DNA of 64,000 bases from Rhizobium sp. R711 (GCF_002211365.1 NZ_LOKZ01000009.1:51299-115298), one strand, 5' to 3'; shown: positions 27,761-37,722, numbered from the stretch's first letter. The notes: generated by a model not told the origin, from the sequence alone. Numbers and translations: made by a program.

Positions 27761-30424
27761 CTATGCATCTTCTGTTTTCGGCTTGTGCTCCATCGAAAAT
27801 AGCCGCTTGCTGAGCGACGCTTTATTCCGTTGAACCTCGATACGGTTCATCGGAATCTTTAGGTTTTTCGATACCCACTGTTTGTCTTGGATCGTCATGG
27901 GCATGTAGTAGCTGTAGATATGCACGGCCACTCTCATGAGGGCAAGCAAGGAGCTGTGCTCTCCAAACCGTTCGATCGCCGCTTCTATAGCGGGTTTATC
28001 AAGCTTTCCATCGCTGTAGAGACGGGCGATCAGCAAGACACTAGTAAAATTGAACGGAATGAACTCGCCAGGTCGAACCTCGTCCGCTTCGTGGAGCTGC
28101 GCGAGTTTGTCGAGCGCTCGAATTGAGTGCGGCTGGCTGAGATAGCGAGCTAGGCCGGCTTGAGACATGTAGACCGACCAGAAGGCAAATATCCGCATAA
28201 CTTTTTGATACTTCTCATCGACGGTGAGCTTCTCGTTCTTGAAGCTCTTTTCAATATCGGCGAGAGATCCTTCCTTGTCGTACATTAGCAGAGCTGCGAT
28301 GGCGTGGTTTAGCGACGCATAACGGCCACTTGCTTTAACCATTCTCGTTATGCAATCTAAAACAACGTCGGCCCCGTAGGTGCCGGATCGGCCGCTAAGG
28401 ATCTGGCCCAAGACGGAATGTATCCTGAGCAAGGCGTTGACGCTCTTCATATAAGAGTCGCCGTCGATTTCTTGCCGACTGATCTCATCCACGAACTCAG
28501 AGTCAGCAATATGGGCGTCTAAAAATGGCAATGTGTATCGAGCAACGACATCTTCTGCGTTTTCTATGATGTCAGCTATCTTTTCTTTCAAAAGCGTAAC
28601 ACGATTTTCCTCGACGTCTGCACGCGCCTCGATCGTGAGCTTGTCTCCGGTTGAAAGTCCTACGATCATCGACTTGGACTTATCGGAAAGCACCCAGTCG
28701 TCGGCTTTCGAAAACAGCATGTCCAGAGTCGACAATAGCGATGAAATAACAAAGTTGTCGTCATTGAAATAGGCAATGTAGATTACGATATTGGCGAAGG
28801 TCTTCTGGAAAATGTTTTTTGTGCAATTTTCGACGAAGGCAATGTACTTAGCATGATCATTTTTGCTTAGTGTTTTCGCAACGTATCGTGCGCACAGGAA
28901 AAACCAAAGATAGTCCTCTGCGAATTCATAGCCGCCCTGGCATTCTCTGAGAAAAGTGGGTGTCGCCATTTTTCTAAGGTTTCGGCCAGACGACAAAAAC
29001 TGGGTCTCAAAAATATCAACGCACTCGTCAAATTTCTCCCGTGAGATCTGACCATCGGCGCTCTCGAGATATGCTGTGTAGGCGATAAGCGAGAGAAAAT
29101 TCTTGTACTCGTCGAAAGCTATCCATTGCTGCCCAGTATTTACGAGGCGGCTTTGAATGAGGGCGTCGTAGCAAGCAGCGAAGGACGATATTGCTATGTC
29201 GTTTCCGGAAGCGGAATCAAGCAGTTCAAGGAATGTGATGACCGAATAAGGGGACTTCTCGATCTCTGTTTGCCCGAAAATAAGCTGGATCTTTTCGTAA
29301 GCCTCGAGGACATCCTTGTCTGCGGGCAGGAGGCCCTCCTGCAACCCAATACCTTTCCACCGCGCTACAAGCTGGAGGACCTTCTCATTTTGGAAGGGAT
29401 TGATGTTGAAGGTAGCTGGATTCGGCAGATCGTCAGCTGTGTAAAGAACGGATGGTGCGGACGTGAAAGAGGTCACTATGCACTTTCGATAGGAACTAGA
29501 GATCTTTCGAATAATGATCTCTTTGACTCGATCAGGCAGGACACACTCATCAAAGTCGTCGATGATGATCGTGAACCTCGTCTCAGGAAAATGGCTCAGC
29601 CCATATTGCCGACTGATCGATCTTCTGACCTCAGCTTCGATATCGACGTTGGATATAGAGGTGCCCTTGAGCAGCACCGCGGGGAAGCCAGCCTGGTCCA
29701 ATGCAATCTGTAATTTTTTTGCCAGCAGGGATTTCCCAGACCTGTCGTCACCAGTGATTATGGCCGCGGGAGCGACGATCAGCCGTTCAACAAGTTGGGA
29801 GAGACTTGTCAGTTGTTGCTTGTCTTGTTCGGAATAAACATCGGGGTCAATGAAAACGGCCAGTTCGTTGAATGGCTGAGCCTGCGGGTGGCGTATAAAA
29901 TCCACACTGAAGAGATTAGTACGATATGCGGGATCAAGCGGTTGTGGCGTCAACTTTTTTTTTAAGTTGCCTATGACGGTTTTGATACCGTTGATCACCT
30001 TCAACCATGCAGCGTCGCGCCGCTCAGCCTCGTCCCGCCCAAGCGCTCCACGTGTAACCGGAATGCCATCAGGAGGAATGGCGTTGAATTTCCGCAGGCC
30101 GCCAACGTCCCAATCGCAGTCCCTGACGAGTACGGGCACGAGCTCTGCCTCACCTCGCGAATGTCGTTCTTCCGCGATCTTGTATTCAGTCCCGAAACAG
30201 TAGTCTGACGCAATGAAGTCGGTGCTCACGAGCAGGATCACAATGTCGGCCGATCGGATTTTCAAATCGATCTCCGCGTCGATGATCCCGCCGGGAGGTA
30301 TCAAGCGATCGTGCCACACGTCGATAAGGCCGCTTTTTCTCAAGCCCGCGAAATGCCGCAACAACTCATCCTTGAGCCATTCGTCGGCGTGCGTGTAGGA
30401 TATAAAGACTTCAAATGGCTTCAT
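27761..30424 (-). CDS. TIR-STAND NTPase, putative antiphage (NLR-like) protein
   Basis: 887 residues in three parts. Residues 1-145 are a TIR domain: FEVFISYTHADEW, then SADIVILLVSTDFIASDYC with candidate NADase Glu at 80 (GTEYKIAEE). Residues about 200-450 are a STAND/AAA-type NTPase with P-loop GDDRSGKS (225-232) and Walker B TIIIDDFDEC (285-294). The remaining 430 residues are helix-rich with no recognised repeats and could be the sensor. This order matches bacterial NLR-like immune proteins, where target binding oligomerises the NTPase and the TIR effector depletes NAD. Its A+T content is visibly above its neighbours, suggesting transfer. It is a single gene with no obvious partner and sits next to the decayed version-C module. 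Confidence 0.85.
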   Translation of the reverse strand: MKPFEVFISYTHADEWLKDELLRHFAGLRKSGLIDVWHDRLIPPGGIIDAEIDLKIRSADIVILLVSTDFIASDYCFGTEYKIAEERHSRGEAELVPVLVRDCDWDVGGLRKFNAIPPDGIPVTRGALGRDEAERRDAAWLKVINGIKTVIGNLKKKLTPQPLDPAYRTNLFSVDFIRHPQAQPFNELAVFIDPDVYSEQDKQQLTSLSQLVERLIVAPAAIITGDDRSGKSLLAKKLQIALDQAGFPAVLLKGTSISNVDIEAEVRRSISRQYGLSHFPETRFTIIIDDFDECVLPDRVKEIIIRKISSSYRKCIVTSFTSAPSVLYTADDLPNPATFNINPFQNEKVLQLVARWKGIGLQEGLLPADKDVLEAYEKIQLIFGQTEIEKSPYSVITFLELLDSASGNDIAISSFAACYDALIQSRLVNTGQQWIAFDEYKNFLSLIAYTAYLESADGQISREKFDECVDIFETQFLSSGRNLRKMATPTFLRECQGGYEFAEDYLWFFLCARYVAKTLSKNDHAKYIAFVENCTKNIFQKTFANIVIYIAYFNDDNFVISSLLSTLDMLFSKADDWVLSDKSKSMIVGLSTGDKLTIEARADVEENRVTLLKEKIADIIENAEDVVARYTLPFLDAHIADSEFVDEISRQEIDGDSYMKSVNALLRIHSVLGQILSGRSGTYGADVVLDCITRMVKASGRYASLNHAIAALLMYDKEGSLADIEKSFKNEKLTVDEKYQKVMRIFAFWSVYMSQAGLARYLSQPHSIRALDKLAQLHEADEVRPGEFIPFNFTSVLLIARLYSDGKLDKPAIEAAIERFGEHSSLLALMRVAVHIYSYYMPMTIQDKQWVSKNLKIPMNRIEVQRNKASLSKRLFSMEHKPKTEDA

Positions 30425-30746
30425 TAGTATTCCCCAAGAATCAGGTGCGAAATCTTAACTGGTTGAACGGGCCCTTCGTCAACAAGCAGTGCGGGAATGA
30501 TCTGAGATTCCGCTCATTTCCGCAGATGAGAACACCGCCACGAACAAAAATGGAGACGCCTGAAAAATCGAACGGGGACGTATACAGGTGATCCTGAACC
30601 ACCACCAGCACCGCAATCCCGGTTCTTCGAACTACCACTGATCCGCAGCGCAACCACCGGCTCATGCCCCGCCCGTAGCGTGGTCTTGGGGCAATCAGGG
30701 CGGGGCGGCCTATTTAATGGAGTTGCGATGCGGCTTTGCGACGGAC
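30425..30746. other. Intergenic stretch upstream of the TIR-STAND gene
   Basis: No supported gene. Promoter elements for the minus-strand TIR-STAND gene should lie here, but no clear -35/-10 pair stands out. Confidence 0.4.
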
Positions 30747-31004
30747 CTAAGACGTTCTTTTGCTCTTAAATCTCACCGATGCGCTGGAGATGGCCGTCTC
30801 ATACGTATCGATGCGCATCTGGACCTTGTCGGCGAGGGTCTTTTCACCCGTTTGCTGCACGTCGCCCAGCCCCTTCAGTATGAAATCACGAATAAGGTCG
30901 GCTGTGCTCACATCACGCGAAAACGCAAGCCGACGCAGCTCGCGATCGAGGGCAAGTGGCAAATAGACAGTGCGCAGCACCATGCTGTCTTTGGGATCGG
31001 GCAT
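30747..31004 (-). CDS. Small ribbon-helix-helix-type protein (CopG/Arc-like)
   Basis: 85 residues starting MPDPKDSMVLRTVYLP. A short beta strand (VLRTVYLPL) followed by two helices (LDRELRRLAFSRDV and STADLIRDFILKGL) is the ribbon-helix-helix pattern of small plasmid regulators and antitoxins. The C-terminal 35 residues are polar. ATG 31004 has GGAGAAAG upstream; an earlier ATG at 31037 lacks one. No toxin gene is adjacent, so it may be an orphan regulator. It lies between the defence-type gene and the NADH dehydrogenase gene. Confidence 0.6.
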   Translation of the reverse strand: MPDPKDSMVLRTVYLPLALDRELRRLAFSRDVSTADLIRDFILKGLGDVQQTGEKTLADKVQMRIDTYETAISSASVRFKSKRTS

Positions 31005-31391
31005 CGCGCTTTCTCCAGAGGTGCTCACTATGCGCATCTGACTTCGTTGTGCATCTGACTTCGTAAAGTCAAAGTCAGCACTGCTTCGCCATAGGGGCGG
31101 AGATGGCTTCGGATAGCGATCCCAGTACCATCAGCGAATTGGTAGACCGGACCAACGCACTGTGCCTCGATCCGGGCGATAACGCCGGCAGGATCATTGA
31201 CGTGCCTCGGTTGCTTCGCTTTGCAGACAGTCGATCGTGCTTATCCAGTCGAGCAGATCGACGCCGTTAAATTGGGCCGCGCCGCGGGTCGGTCTGTCCG
31301 AGAACACGCGGCGATCGTCGGCCCGAGCTCAATGAGATCGTTGCCACCCTTCTTCAATATATGTTGTTCAGCGCAAATCCTGCCCATGCTG
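31005..31391. other. Intergenic stretch
   Basis: Contains only a 40-codon plus-strand frame without family resemblance. The stops of the flanking minus-strand genes bound it on one side only; nothing else is recognised. Confidence 0.4.
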
Positions 31392-32654
31392 CTAGACCTC
31401 GTCTTTCAGCGTCTCCTTCTGGGTAATAAGGCGGGCAGAGTGGTGGCCAGAGGTAAATGCCCAAAGCCAGCTCAGCGCCACTGCCATGCGGCTCCGTGTT
31501 CCGATCAAAAAGTAGATGTGAGCAAGGCCCCAGATCCACCAGGCGATGGAGCCCTTCAGCCGCAGCCTGCCGAAATCGATCACCGCCGAGCTTGGTCCTA
31601 TGGTCGCAAGATTACCAAGATGCCTGTACTTGAAGGCAGCCGGCGCTGGGCGCTGCTTGAGGCGGGCCTTGATCACTTGGGCGACGTATTTTCCCTGTTG
31701 CTTTGCGGCAGGCGCGATACCAGGAACCAGCATTCCCTCGCCGGTCTTAACGCTCGCGGTATCGCCGACAACGAAGATGTCCGGGTGTTCGAAGACCGTG
31801 AGGTCGGGCTGCACGATAGCACGCCCCGCTCGATCCGTCTCCGCCCCCACCCACCCGGCGGCCTTGGATGCCTGCACACCCGCCGCCCATATGACGGTGC
31901 GGCTCGGCACGAACTCGTCCCCAATCGATATTCCTTCCTCGTTGCAGTCGGTTACGGGCCTTCCCGTGCGAACCTCGACGCCCATCGACGAAAGGGAACG
32001 CTCGGCGTATTGCGATAGCGCCTTATGGAAAACAGGCAGAATACGCGGCCCTGCCTCTACAAGAAGAATGCGCGCCGAAGTCGTATCAATGTTTCTGAAT
32101 TCCTCGACAAGCGTCCTTTGAGCCAGTTCGGCGATGATCCCGGCCATTTCGACGCCTGTCGGCCCGGCGCCGATTATCGAGAAGGTCAGCATTGCGGCCC
32201 GCGCTTGGGGATCGGTTTCCAGCTCCGCCTTTTCGAACGCCAGGAGAAGGCGACGGCGGATCGTGGTGGCGTCTTCCAACGCCTTCAGTCCGGGCGCGAA
32301 GGGCTCCCATTCATCCCGCCCGAAATACGCGTGACGGGCCCCCGTTGCGAGAACAAGGGTATCGTAGGGAATGGCATGACCGCCCTTGAGCGAGACGAAC
32401 CGCTTCTCGACATCAACGCCCACGACCTCGCCAAGAAGCGTCGTGACATCTTTCCTTCCACGGAATACCGCGCGAATGGGCCAGGCAATCTCAGAGGTCG
32501 CCAAGACCGTCGTCGCAACCTGATAGAGCAGCGGCTGGAACAGGTGATGATTGCGTCTGTCGATGATCGTGATCGAGAGGTTTGGGCATTTGAGTTCCTT
32601 GGCCAATTGGAGGCCGGCGAAACCGCCTCCCACGATGACAACTCGATGCTCCAT
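31392..32654 (-). CDS. ndh: Type II NADH dehydrogenase (NDH-2)
   Basis: 420 residues. It has two dinucleotide folds: VVIVGGGFAGLQLAKEL (FAD, residues 5-21) and SIIGAGPTGVEMAGIIAELA (NADH, about 158-178). VFEHPDIFVVGDTA is the second FAD block. The quinone-site region near AAKQQGKYVA and a hydrophobic C-terminal stretch (IAWWIWGLAHIYFLIGT) for membrane attachment fit NDH-2. It passes electrons from NADH to quinone without pumping protons. ATG 32654 follows GGGAGG. It comes at the end of the operon running from 38842, downstream of the alcohol dehydrogenase, where it could reoxidise NADH made by that enzyme. Confidence 0.9.
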   Translation of the reverse strand: MEHRVVIVGGGFAGLQLAKELKCPNLSITIIDRRNHHLFQPLLYQVATTVLATSEIAWPIRAVFRGRKDVTTLLGEVVGVDVEKRFVSLKGGHAIPYDTLVLATGARHAYFGRDEWEPFAPGLKALEDATTIRRRLLLAFEKAELETDPQARAAMLTFSIIGAGPTGVEMAGIIAELAQRTLVEEFRNIDTTSARILLVEAGPRILPVFHKALSQYAERSLSSMGVEVRTGRPVTDCNEEGISIGDEFVPSRTVIWAAGVQASKAAGWVGAETDRAGRAIVQPDLTVFEHPDIFVVGDTASVKTGEGMLVPGIAPAAKQQGKYVAQVIKARLKQRPAPAAFKYRHLGNLATIGPSSAVIDFGRLRLKGSIAWWIWGLAHIYFLIGTRSRMAVALSWLWAFTSGHHSARLITQKETLKDEV

Positions 32655-32728
32655 TTCGCCCTCCCGCGAGCCTTTGGAAAAACCCGCCTCGGATCGAGCG
32701 CGTCTTTCGGTGTTGCATGATCACAAAC

Positions 32729-33040
32729 TCAGTCGCTGATGCGACTGCTCACAATGATGGAAGGGGGGCTTACCAGCAACGGAAGCAGTGGTTCGAGAAC
32801 ACGCTTGACGTTCGCAGATTCTCCGTGACGCGCGGCTGTCTCCTCGTTTGCCCAACCATCGAGAATGAAGAACGTATTGGGCTCGTCGGAGCGCTGGTAG
32901 AGATTGTAGTAAAGGCAGCCCTCTTCCTCGCGGGCAGGGCCGACAAACTCCTGGAGCAGTGTGTTGACACGGTCCCGGTTACGCGTCGATGTTTTAAACT
33001 CAACAATGAGATGCTGTTCGTCGGACTTGCGGGATGGCAT
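32729..33040 (-). CDS. ABM-domain protein (YgiN-like quinol monooxygenase family)
   Basis: 103 residues with the antibiotic-biosynthesis-monooxygenase dimeric alpha-beta barrel pattern: LIVEFKTSTRNRDRVNTLLQEF, then REEEGCLYYNLYQRSDEPNTFFILDGWANEETAARH. Relatives include quinol oxidases and small heme or autoinducer-processing proteins; the function is unknown here. ATG 33040 follows AGGAG. It lies 11 nt after the alcohol dehydrogenase stop and 74 nt before the NDH-2 start, so all three are probably cotranscribed. Confidence 0.85.
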   Translation of the reverse strand: MPSRKSDEQHLIVEFKTSTRNRDRVNTLLQEFVGPAREEEGCLYYNLYQRSDEPNTFFILDGWANEETAARHGESANVKRVLEPLLPLLVSPPSIIVSSRISD

Positions 33041-33051
33041 GTGGGAAGCTC

Positions 33052-34152
33052 CTAGTTGAAGATGATGACGGGCTTGATCACGCGGCCAGCTTCGGCATCG
33101 GCGATGGCCTCGTTAATTTTCTCGAACGGATACTTTGTGATCAGCTCCTGGAACGGGAATAAGCCGGCCTGGTTCAGCTCGACCAGTTGGGGAATGAAGA
33201 GTTGCGGGATCTGGTCTCCGAGGATGGCACCCTGAATTTTCCGGTTGAAGACCATGAGGTCCAGCGGAATTGGAATGTCCTTGCCGAGCGCGTCGAGCCC
33301 GAGGAGGACGATATGGCCCCCTGCCCGCGTGCATTTGATCGTGTTCAGGATGACGGGAATGATACCCACGGCGTCGATTGCAAAATCGGCACCGCCACCC
33401 GTCAAGGCGTGGATCTGCTCCACGACGTCTGGGTCCCTGCCGTTGATTGCGTGGGTCGCGCCCAACGTCCTGGCCATGGCCAGACGCTGCTCATTCAGGT
33501 CGATGATGATGATCTTTCTGCACCGCCGCACCTTGGCGGCCATCACCGCAGCCATGCCGACTGCTCCCGCGCCGAACACAGCAATGGTTTGTCCGATCTC
33601 CGGCTTCATGGCGTTGATGACGGTACCCGCTCCCGTTGCCATGCCGCAACCGAGCGGGGCCGCATTCGTCAGGTCAAAATCGCTGGGAAGCTGCGCGGCG
33701 TTGTTTTCAGTCGCCAGGATATGGGTCGCGAAGGATGACTGGCCGACAAAGTTGCTGCCAATGCCGACTTCATCACAGAGCAAGGCCTTTTTGCCGTTCG
33801 GACGAAGCCCCGTCAGATTGTATTGGGTGTAGTTCTGGCAGTTCATCGGGTGAGAGCGCCGGCAGTCGCCGCAGAAGCGACATGAACTCTGGCTGAGCGC
33901 AACGTGGTCGCCCACCCTTAAACCTAGGACGTCCGCCCCGATGGCCTCGACGATACCAACACCTTCATGTCCCGGTATGACCGGGGCGGGAGGCCCAAAT
34001 ATCCCATCACGGAGCAACAGGTCGGTATGGCAGATGCCCGTGGCGACCGTCCGCACGAGAATTTCATTGCCTTCTGGATCCGCCAGCTCAAGTTCACGAA
34101 ACTCAAGTGGAGCTTTCGGTTTTACGGCGACGGCCGCTGTTATCTTCACCAT
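33052..34152 (-). CDS. Zinc-dependent (aryl-)alcohol dehydrogenase
   Basis: 366 residues. GICHTDLL (catalytic zinc Cys), GHEGVGIVE, structural cysteines in CRFCGDCRRSHPMNC, and coenzyme site VFGAGAVGMAAVMAAK with a following Asp (IIIDLNEQR) for NAD. The layout resembles benzyl/aryl-alcohol dehydrogenases. It closely resembles the protein at 39503-40609, sharing CGxxTGAGxVxN and FGAGAVGMAAVMAAK. ATG 34152 is chosen because GCAGGAG precedes it and the alignment begins there. It follows the sugar-type importer genes in one operator-controlled operon, tying alcohol oxidation to substrate uptake. Confidence 0.9.
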   Translation of the reverse strand: MVKITAAVAVKPKAPLEFRELELADPEGNEILVRTVATGICHTDLLLRDGIFGPPAPVIPGHEGVGIVEAIGADVLGLRVGDHVALSQSSCRFCGDCRRSHPMNCQNYTQYNLTGLRPNGKKALLCDEVGIGSNFVGQSSFATHILATENNAAQLPSDFDLTNAAPLGCGMATGAGTVINAMKPEIGQTIAVFGAGAVGMAAVMAAKVRRCRKIIIIDLNEQRLAMARTLGATHAINGRDPDVVEQIHALTGGGADFAIDAVGIIPVILNTIKCTRAGGHIVLLGLDALGKDIPIPLDLMVFNRKIQGAILGDQIPQLFIPQLVELNQAGLFPFQELITKYPFEKINEAIADAEAGRVIKPVIIFN

Positions 34153-34215
34153 TCTTTTCTCCTGCATTCTCCGCGTTGACACCGGGAATGACCTGGTTGG
34201 CAGATCCCGTGCGGG

Positions 34216-35214
34216 CTAGACGCGACCGACGCGTGCTCCGTAAATGATCGCCGCAAGAGCGATGATCCCGCCCTGGACGATAAGCTTGCCGGGCTCCTGG
34301 ATGCCGAACACCGTCAACATCGCGAAGAGGAAACTGAAGGCGACGACTGCAACGAAAGGCCCGGCGACGCCGCCGCGGTCGACGCCAAACGTCACCCCAC
34401 CGAGAATCGTCGCAGCGAGAGCGTTCATGAAGGTGTCGAAGCCGGGCTTGATCGTGCCAATGGCCAGCGCCGACACCTGAACCAGCGCGGCGATGCCCGT
34501 CAGCGTGCCCGCAAGCGTATGGGAGACAAAAATCGTGCGGGCCAGAGGTATGCCTGTTATCTCTGCCGCCCTCGGATTGTCGCCGACAGCGCGGAAGTAG
34601 CGCCCGAGGATCAAGAAGCGGAACGCTAGTGCGACAAGAACGGAAATCCCGATCCAGACGATCACGGAGTAAGACAGGCCGTAGATGTTCCCGCTCGTCA
34701 GGACGCGAAGCCAGCTTGGCGTCGAACCCGGTGCACGGCCCGCACTCATATATTGGACGACCCCTATGAGGATCGCCGATACGCTCAGCGTCGCGATGAC
34801 CGCGGAGGCGCGGACATAGGCCACGAGGGCGCCGTTGATCAGACCGACGACAAGGCCGATGACGACCGGCATCAGGACCGTGACGAAGGGCGGGTAACTA
34901 TTAAGGAGCCCGGAGCTGGCGAGATAGATCGAAAAAGCAAACACGCCACTGACCGAGAGATCAATAGAACGCACCCGCATGACAAGAGATTGCGCCAGCA
35001 CAGCGATCCCAAGCGGCGCTGACTGTTTCAGGATCACGAACCAATAGTTCGGATTGATCAGCGTCGCGCTTACCGCGGGGGCCACAGCGATCAGGATTGC
35101 GAGCACGTAATATGCCGGGGGCAAGCCGAGCACCCAGGAAAGTATGCGCCTGGCGGTGAGAGTGCGGGATGGCGTCTCAATTTTCGCATCTGTTGTGGTC
35201 ATCAAGAGGTCCAT
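34216..35214 (-). CDS. ABC transporter permease (ribose type)
   Basis: 332 residues, multi-pass BPD_transp_2 permease with VRSIDLSVSGVFAFS and GDNPRAAEITGIPLART. The start overlaps or abuts the upstream permease stop; ATG 35214 is chosen over TTG 35223. It has only family-level resemblance to the version-A and version-B permeases. It is the second channel subunit of the importer encoded at 34216-38842. Confidence 0.9.
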   Translation of the reverse strand: MDLLMTTTDAKIETPSRTLTARRILSWVLGLPPAYYVLAILIAVAPAVSATLINPNYWFVILKQSAPLGIAVLAQSLVMRVRSIDLSVSGVFAFSIYLASSGLLNSYPPFVTVLMPVVIGLVVGLINGALVAYVRASAVIATLSVSAILIGVVQYMSAGRAPGSTPSWLRVLTSGNIYGLSYSVIVWIGISVLVALAFRFLILGRYFRAVGDNPRAAEITGIPLARTIFVSHTLAGTLTGIAALVQVSALAIGTIKPGFDTFMNALAATILGGVTFGVDRGGVAGPFVAVVAFSFLFAMLTVFGIQEPGKLIVQGGIIALAAIIYGARVGRV

Positions 35215-35219
35215 CTCTT

Positions 35220-36161
35220 TCAAAGTCCGATCGTTTTGCGACGCTGTGAGACGACGAGTGCTAGCAGCAGAAGGCCCTTCACGACCGACTGGAGGAATGC
35301 CGAGACGTTAGCGAGGTTCATCACATTGTTGACGATGCCGAGGATAGCCGCGCCGGCCACAGTGCCGAGGATGCTGCCGATACCGCCAGCCAGGTGAACA
35401 CCCCCAAGCGCTGCTGCGGTAACGGATTCAATTCCGAATGTGGCGCCCCCCTTGGGATCGCCCGAGGCAAGGCGGCCTGCGAGGAACATCCCGGCAGCGC
35501 AAGCAAATAGTGCCGACAGGATGTAGGCTTTGATGACTGTGCGTTCGACCGGGACGCCATTCATGCGGGCATTGAAGTCGTTACCACCCGAGGCGAACAG
35601 GTAGAGGCCAAACGGCCTGCGATAAAGCAACCAGGCGGAAACGAAAGTGGCGGCGATCAGCCAGAGCAGCGAATTCGGCACGGGCCCGACCGAACCCGCG
35701 ACTGACGCCGAAAGCCATTCAGGCACCTTCCCGCCGGGGATGGGGAGAATGATTAGCGCCAGTCCCTGGCCGATACCCATGGTTGCCAGGGTCATGATGA
35801 TCGGATGGACGTTGAGCCTGGCTACGCCGTATCCATTCGCCAGGCCGAATGCGATCGCAACCGCAATGCAAAGCATGACACGGACAACCTCGGGCACGTC
35901 GAGTGTCATGATCGTGGTCGTCACGCTGATGATCGAACCAACGGAAACGTCCAGGCCGCCCGTCAGGATCACAAAGGTCTGGCCCAGCGCAGAAATGACG
36001 AGAACAGTAGATTGGGCCAGCAGGTTCGACAGATTCTCAGGCGCCAGAAATTCTGGAAGCAGGATGACCGAGGCGACCACCAGGACGAGTAGCGTGCCGA
36101 TGGAGAGCCCGATCGCACCCGCCCTGTAAGGTGTCTTCAGGAAGTTTGCGACGGTATTCAT
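35220..36161 (-). CDS. ABC transporter permease (ribose type)
   Basis: 313 residues, hydrophobic throughout. VILTGGLDVSVGSIISV and AALGGVHLAGGIGSILGTVAG are the conserved permease blocks. The gene runs directly into the downstream permease gene (stop and start within about 10 nt). It begins 9 nt after the ATPase stop. Part of the operon that starts with the binding protein gene at 38842. Confidence 0.9.
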   Translation of the reverse strand: MNTVANFLKTPYRAGAIGLSIGTLLVLVVASVILLPEFLAPENLSNLLAQSTVLVISALGQTFVILTGGLDVSVGSIISVTTTIMTLDVPEVVRVMLCIAVAIAFGLANGYGVARLNVHPIIMTLATMGIGQGLALIILPIPGGKVPEWLSASVAGSVGPVPNSLLWLIAATFVSAWLLYRRPFGLYLFASGGNDFNARMNGVPVERTVIKAYILSALFACAAGMFLAGRLASGDPKGGATFGIESVTAAALGGVHLAGGIGSILGTVAGAAILGIVNNVMNLANVSAFLQSVVKGLLLLALVVSQRRKTIGL

Positions 36162-36170
36162 GTATCCTCC

Positions 36171-37697
36171 TCAATGAACAGCGGCGCGCGGATCGTGCGC
36201 GGAGTTCGAACCGAGTGCGGTTCCCAGGATGGTTTCCTCTGTGGCATCAAGCGCCGGCATCTGTCCGACGATCTTTTTGTCGTGAACGACTAGGATGTTG
36301 TCACAGAGCCCGATCAATTCGGCGTGCTCGCGTGACGAGACGATCACTGCACCGCCACGATCGGCAAAATCGCGAAGCAGCTTGTAGATTTCCGCTTTCG
36401 CGCCGACATCGACGCCACGTGTCGGCTCCTCGATGACAAGGATATCGACCCCCGAAAGCAGCCAGCGGCCAAGAAGCACCTTTTGCTGGTTTCCGCCCGA
36501 AAGTTTGCCAACGGGAGATGCTGGGTCGGCGGCCGCAACACGAAGCGACTTTATGACATCGTGAACCCTGGAGATGGAACGCCATGCAACGTTCGCCATG
36601 TTCCGGTTCAACTGCTTGCCAAGTGCGATGTTGTCGTAGATCGGAAGCCGAAGAAACAGGCCTTCCTGCTTGCGGTCTTCGGGAATGAAACCAATGCCCG
36701 CTAAGATCGCACTCGAGAAGCCGGAGGATACGTTCACACCGATCATGCTATCGTCGCGGCGACGCCGGACGGTCACGGCTGCGGCGGTTTCGACGCCGAC
36801 GACCGCACGCATGATTTCGCGCTGCCCCTGGCCTTCCAGCCCGGCCAGTCCGATGATCTCGCCCATGCGTACGGAAAAATCGACTGACGGGCCATGGTCA
36901 TTGAGACGAAGCCCTGCCACGTCGAGCATCGGCGATCCAATAGTCTGCGCCCTCGGCGGAAAGAAATTCTGAAGCTCGCGTCCAACCATGGTTGCCACAA
37001 GCGTTTGGAGATTGAAGTCTTCCGCCCTGGCTGTCTTTACCCAAGCCCCGTCCTTCATGACGGTGATGGTGTCGCACAGTTCGAACACCTCGTTCATCCG
37101 ATGCGAGATGTAGACGACAGCCTTGCCTTGCGCCTTGAGATCGCGGATGACCTTGAAGAGATGAGCGACGTCCGTTGAGTTCAATGCCGCGGTCGGTTCG
37201 TCGAAAATGAAGACATCGGCATTGGATGTCAGACCCTTGGCAATTTCCACTGCCTGCTGCTGGGCAACCGTCAGCGTTTCCACAACCGCCGTCGCGTCCA
37301 GTTGAGGGAAAACGTCGGCAAGCAGCTCGCGGGATCGCTCGACGACCTCGACCTTGTCTATCGACCCATCGGCACGCCGGGGCTCGTGCCCAAGAAACAT
37401 ATTTTCGGCGACCGTGAGATTGGGGATCAGGGTGAACTCCTGAAACACCGTCGACACGCCGGCGAGACGCGCTTCCTTGGGGGATCGGAAGATCACCTCT
37501 TCTCCTCGCAGACGGACGCGTCCGGCAGTCTGTTGATAGACGCCGGCCAGAATTCGCATCAGCGTGGATTTTCCCGCCCCGTTCTCGCCCATCAATGCGT
37601 GGACAGAGCCGCGTTCAAGCGAAAATTGAACATTCGATAGGACTTTGGTCGCGCCAAAGGACTTGTTGATGCCGACCATCTCGACAAGCATACTCAT
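36171..37697 (-). CDS. Sugar-type ABC transporter ATPase (two domains)
   Basis: 508 residues. First domain: GENGAGKST, LTVAQQQAVEIAKGL and VFIFDEPTAAL. Second domain: GLAGLEGQGQRE in place of Walker A, then LSGGNQQKVLLGRWL and LVIEEPTRGVDVG. This is the RbsA/XylG/MglA pattern. ATG 37697 is preferred over 37709 because GGAAG precedes it. It is separated from the binding protein gene by a strong hairpin (37723-37747), which would let the binding protein be made in excess. Confidence 0.92.
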   Translation of the reverse strand: MSMLVEMVGINKSFGATKVLSNVQFSLERGSVHALMGENGAGKSTLMRILAGVYQQTAGRVRLRGEEVIFRSPKEARLAGVSTVFQEFTLIPNLTVAENMFLGHEPRRADGSIDKVEVVERSRELLADVFPQLDATAVVETLTVAQQQAVEIAKGLTSNADVFIFDEPTAALNSTDVAHLFKVIRDLKAQGKAVVYISHRMNEVFELCDTITVMKDGAWVKTARAEDFNLQTLVATMVGRELQNFFPPRAQTIGSPMLDVAGLRLNDHGPSVDFSVRMGEIIGLAGLEGQGQREIMRAVVGVETAAAVTVRRRRDDSMIGVNVSSGFSSAILAGIGFIPEDRKQEGLFLRLPIYDNIALGKQLNRNMANVAWRSISRVHDVIKSLRVAAADPASPVGKLSGGNQQKVLLGRWLLSGVDILVIEEPTRGVDVGAKAEIYKLLRDFADRGGAVIVSSREHAELIGLCDNILVVHDKKIVGQMPALDATEETILGTALGSNSAHDPRAAVH

Positions 37698-37722
37698 GAA
37701 CACTTCCATCTGCGAGGGTGAA

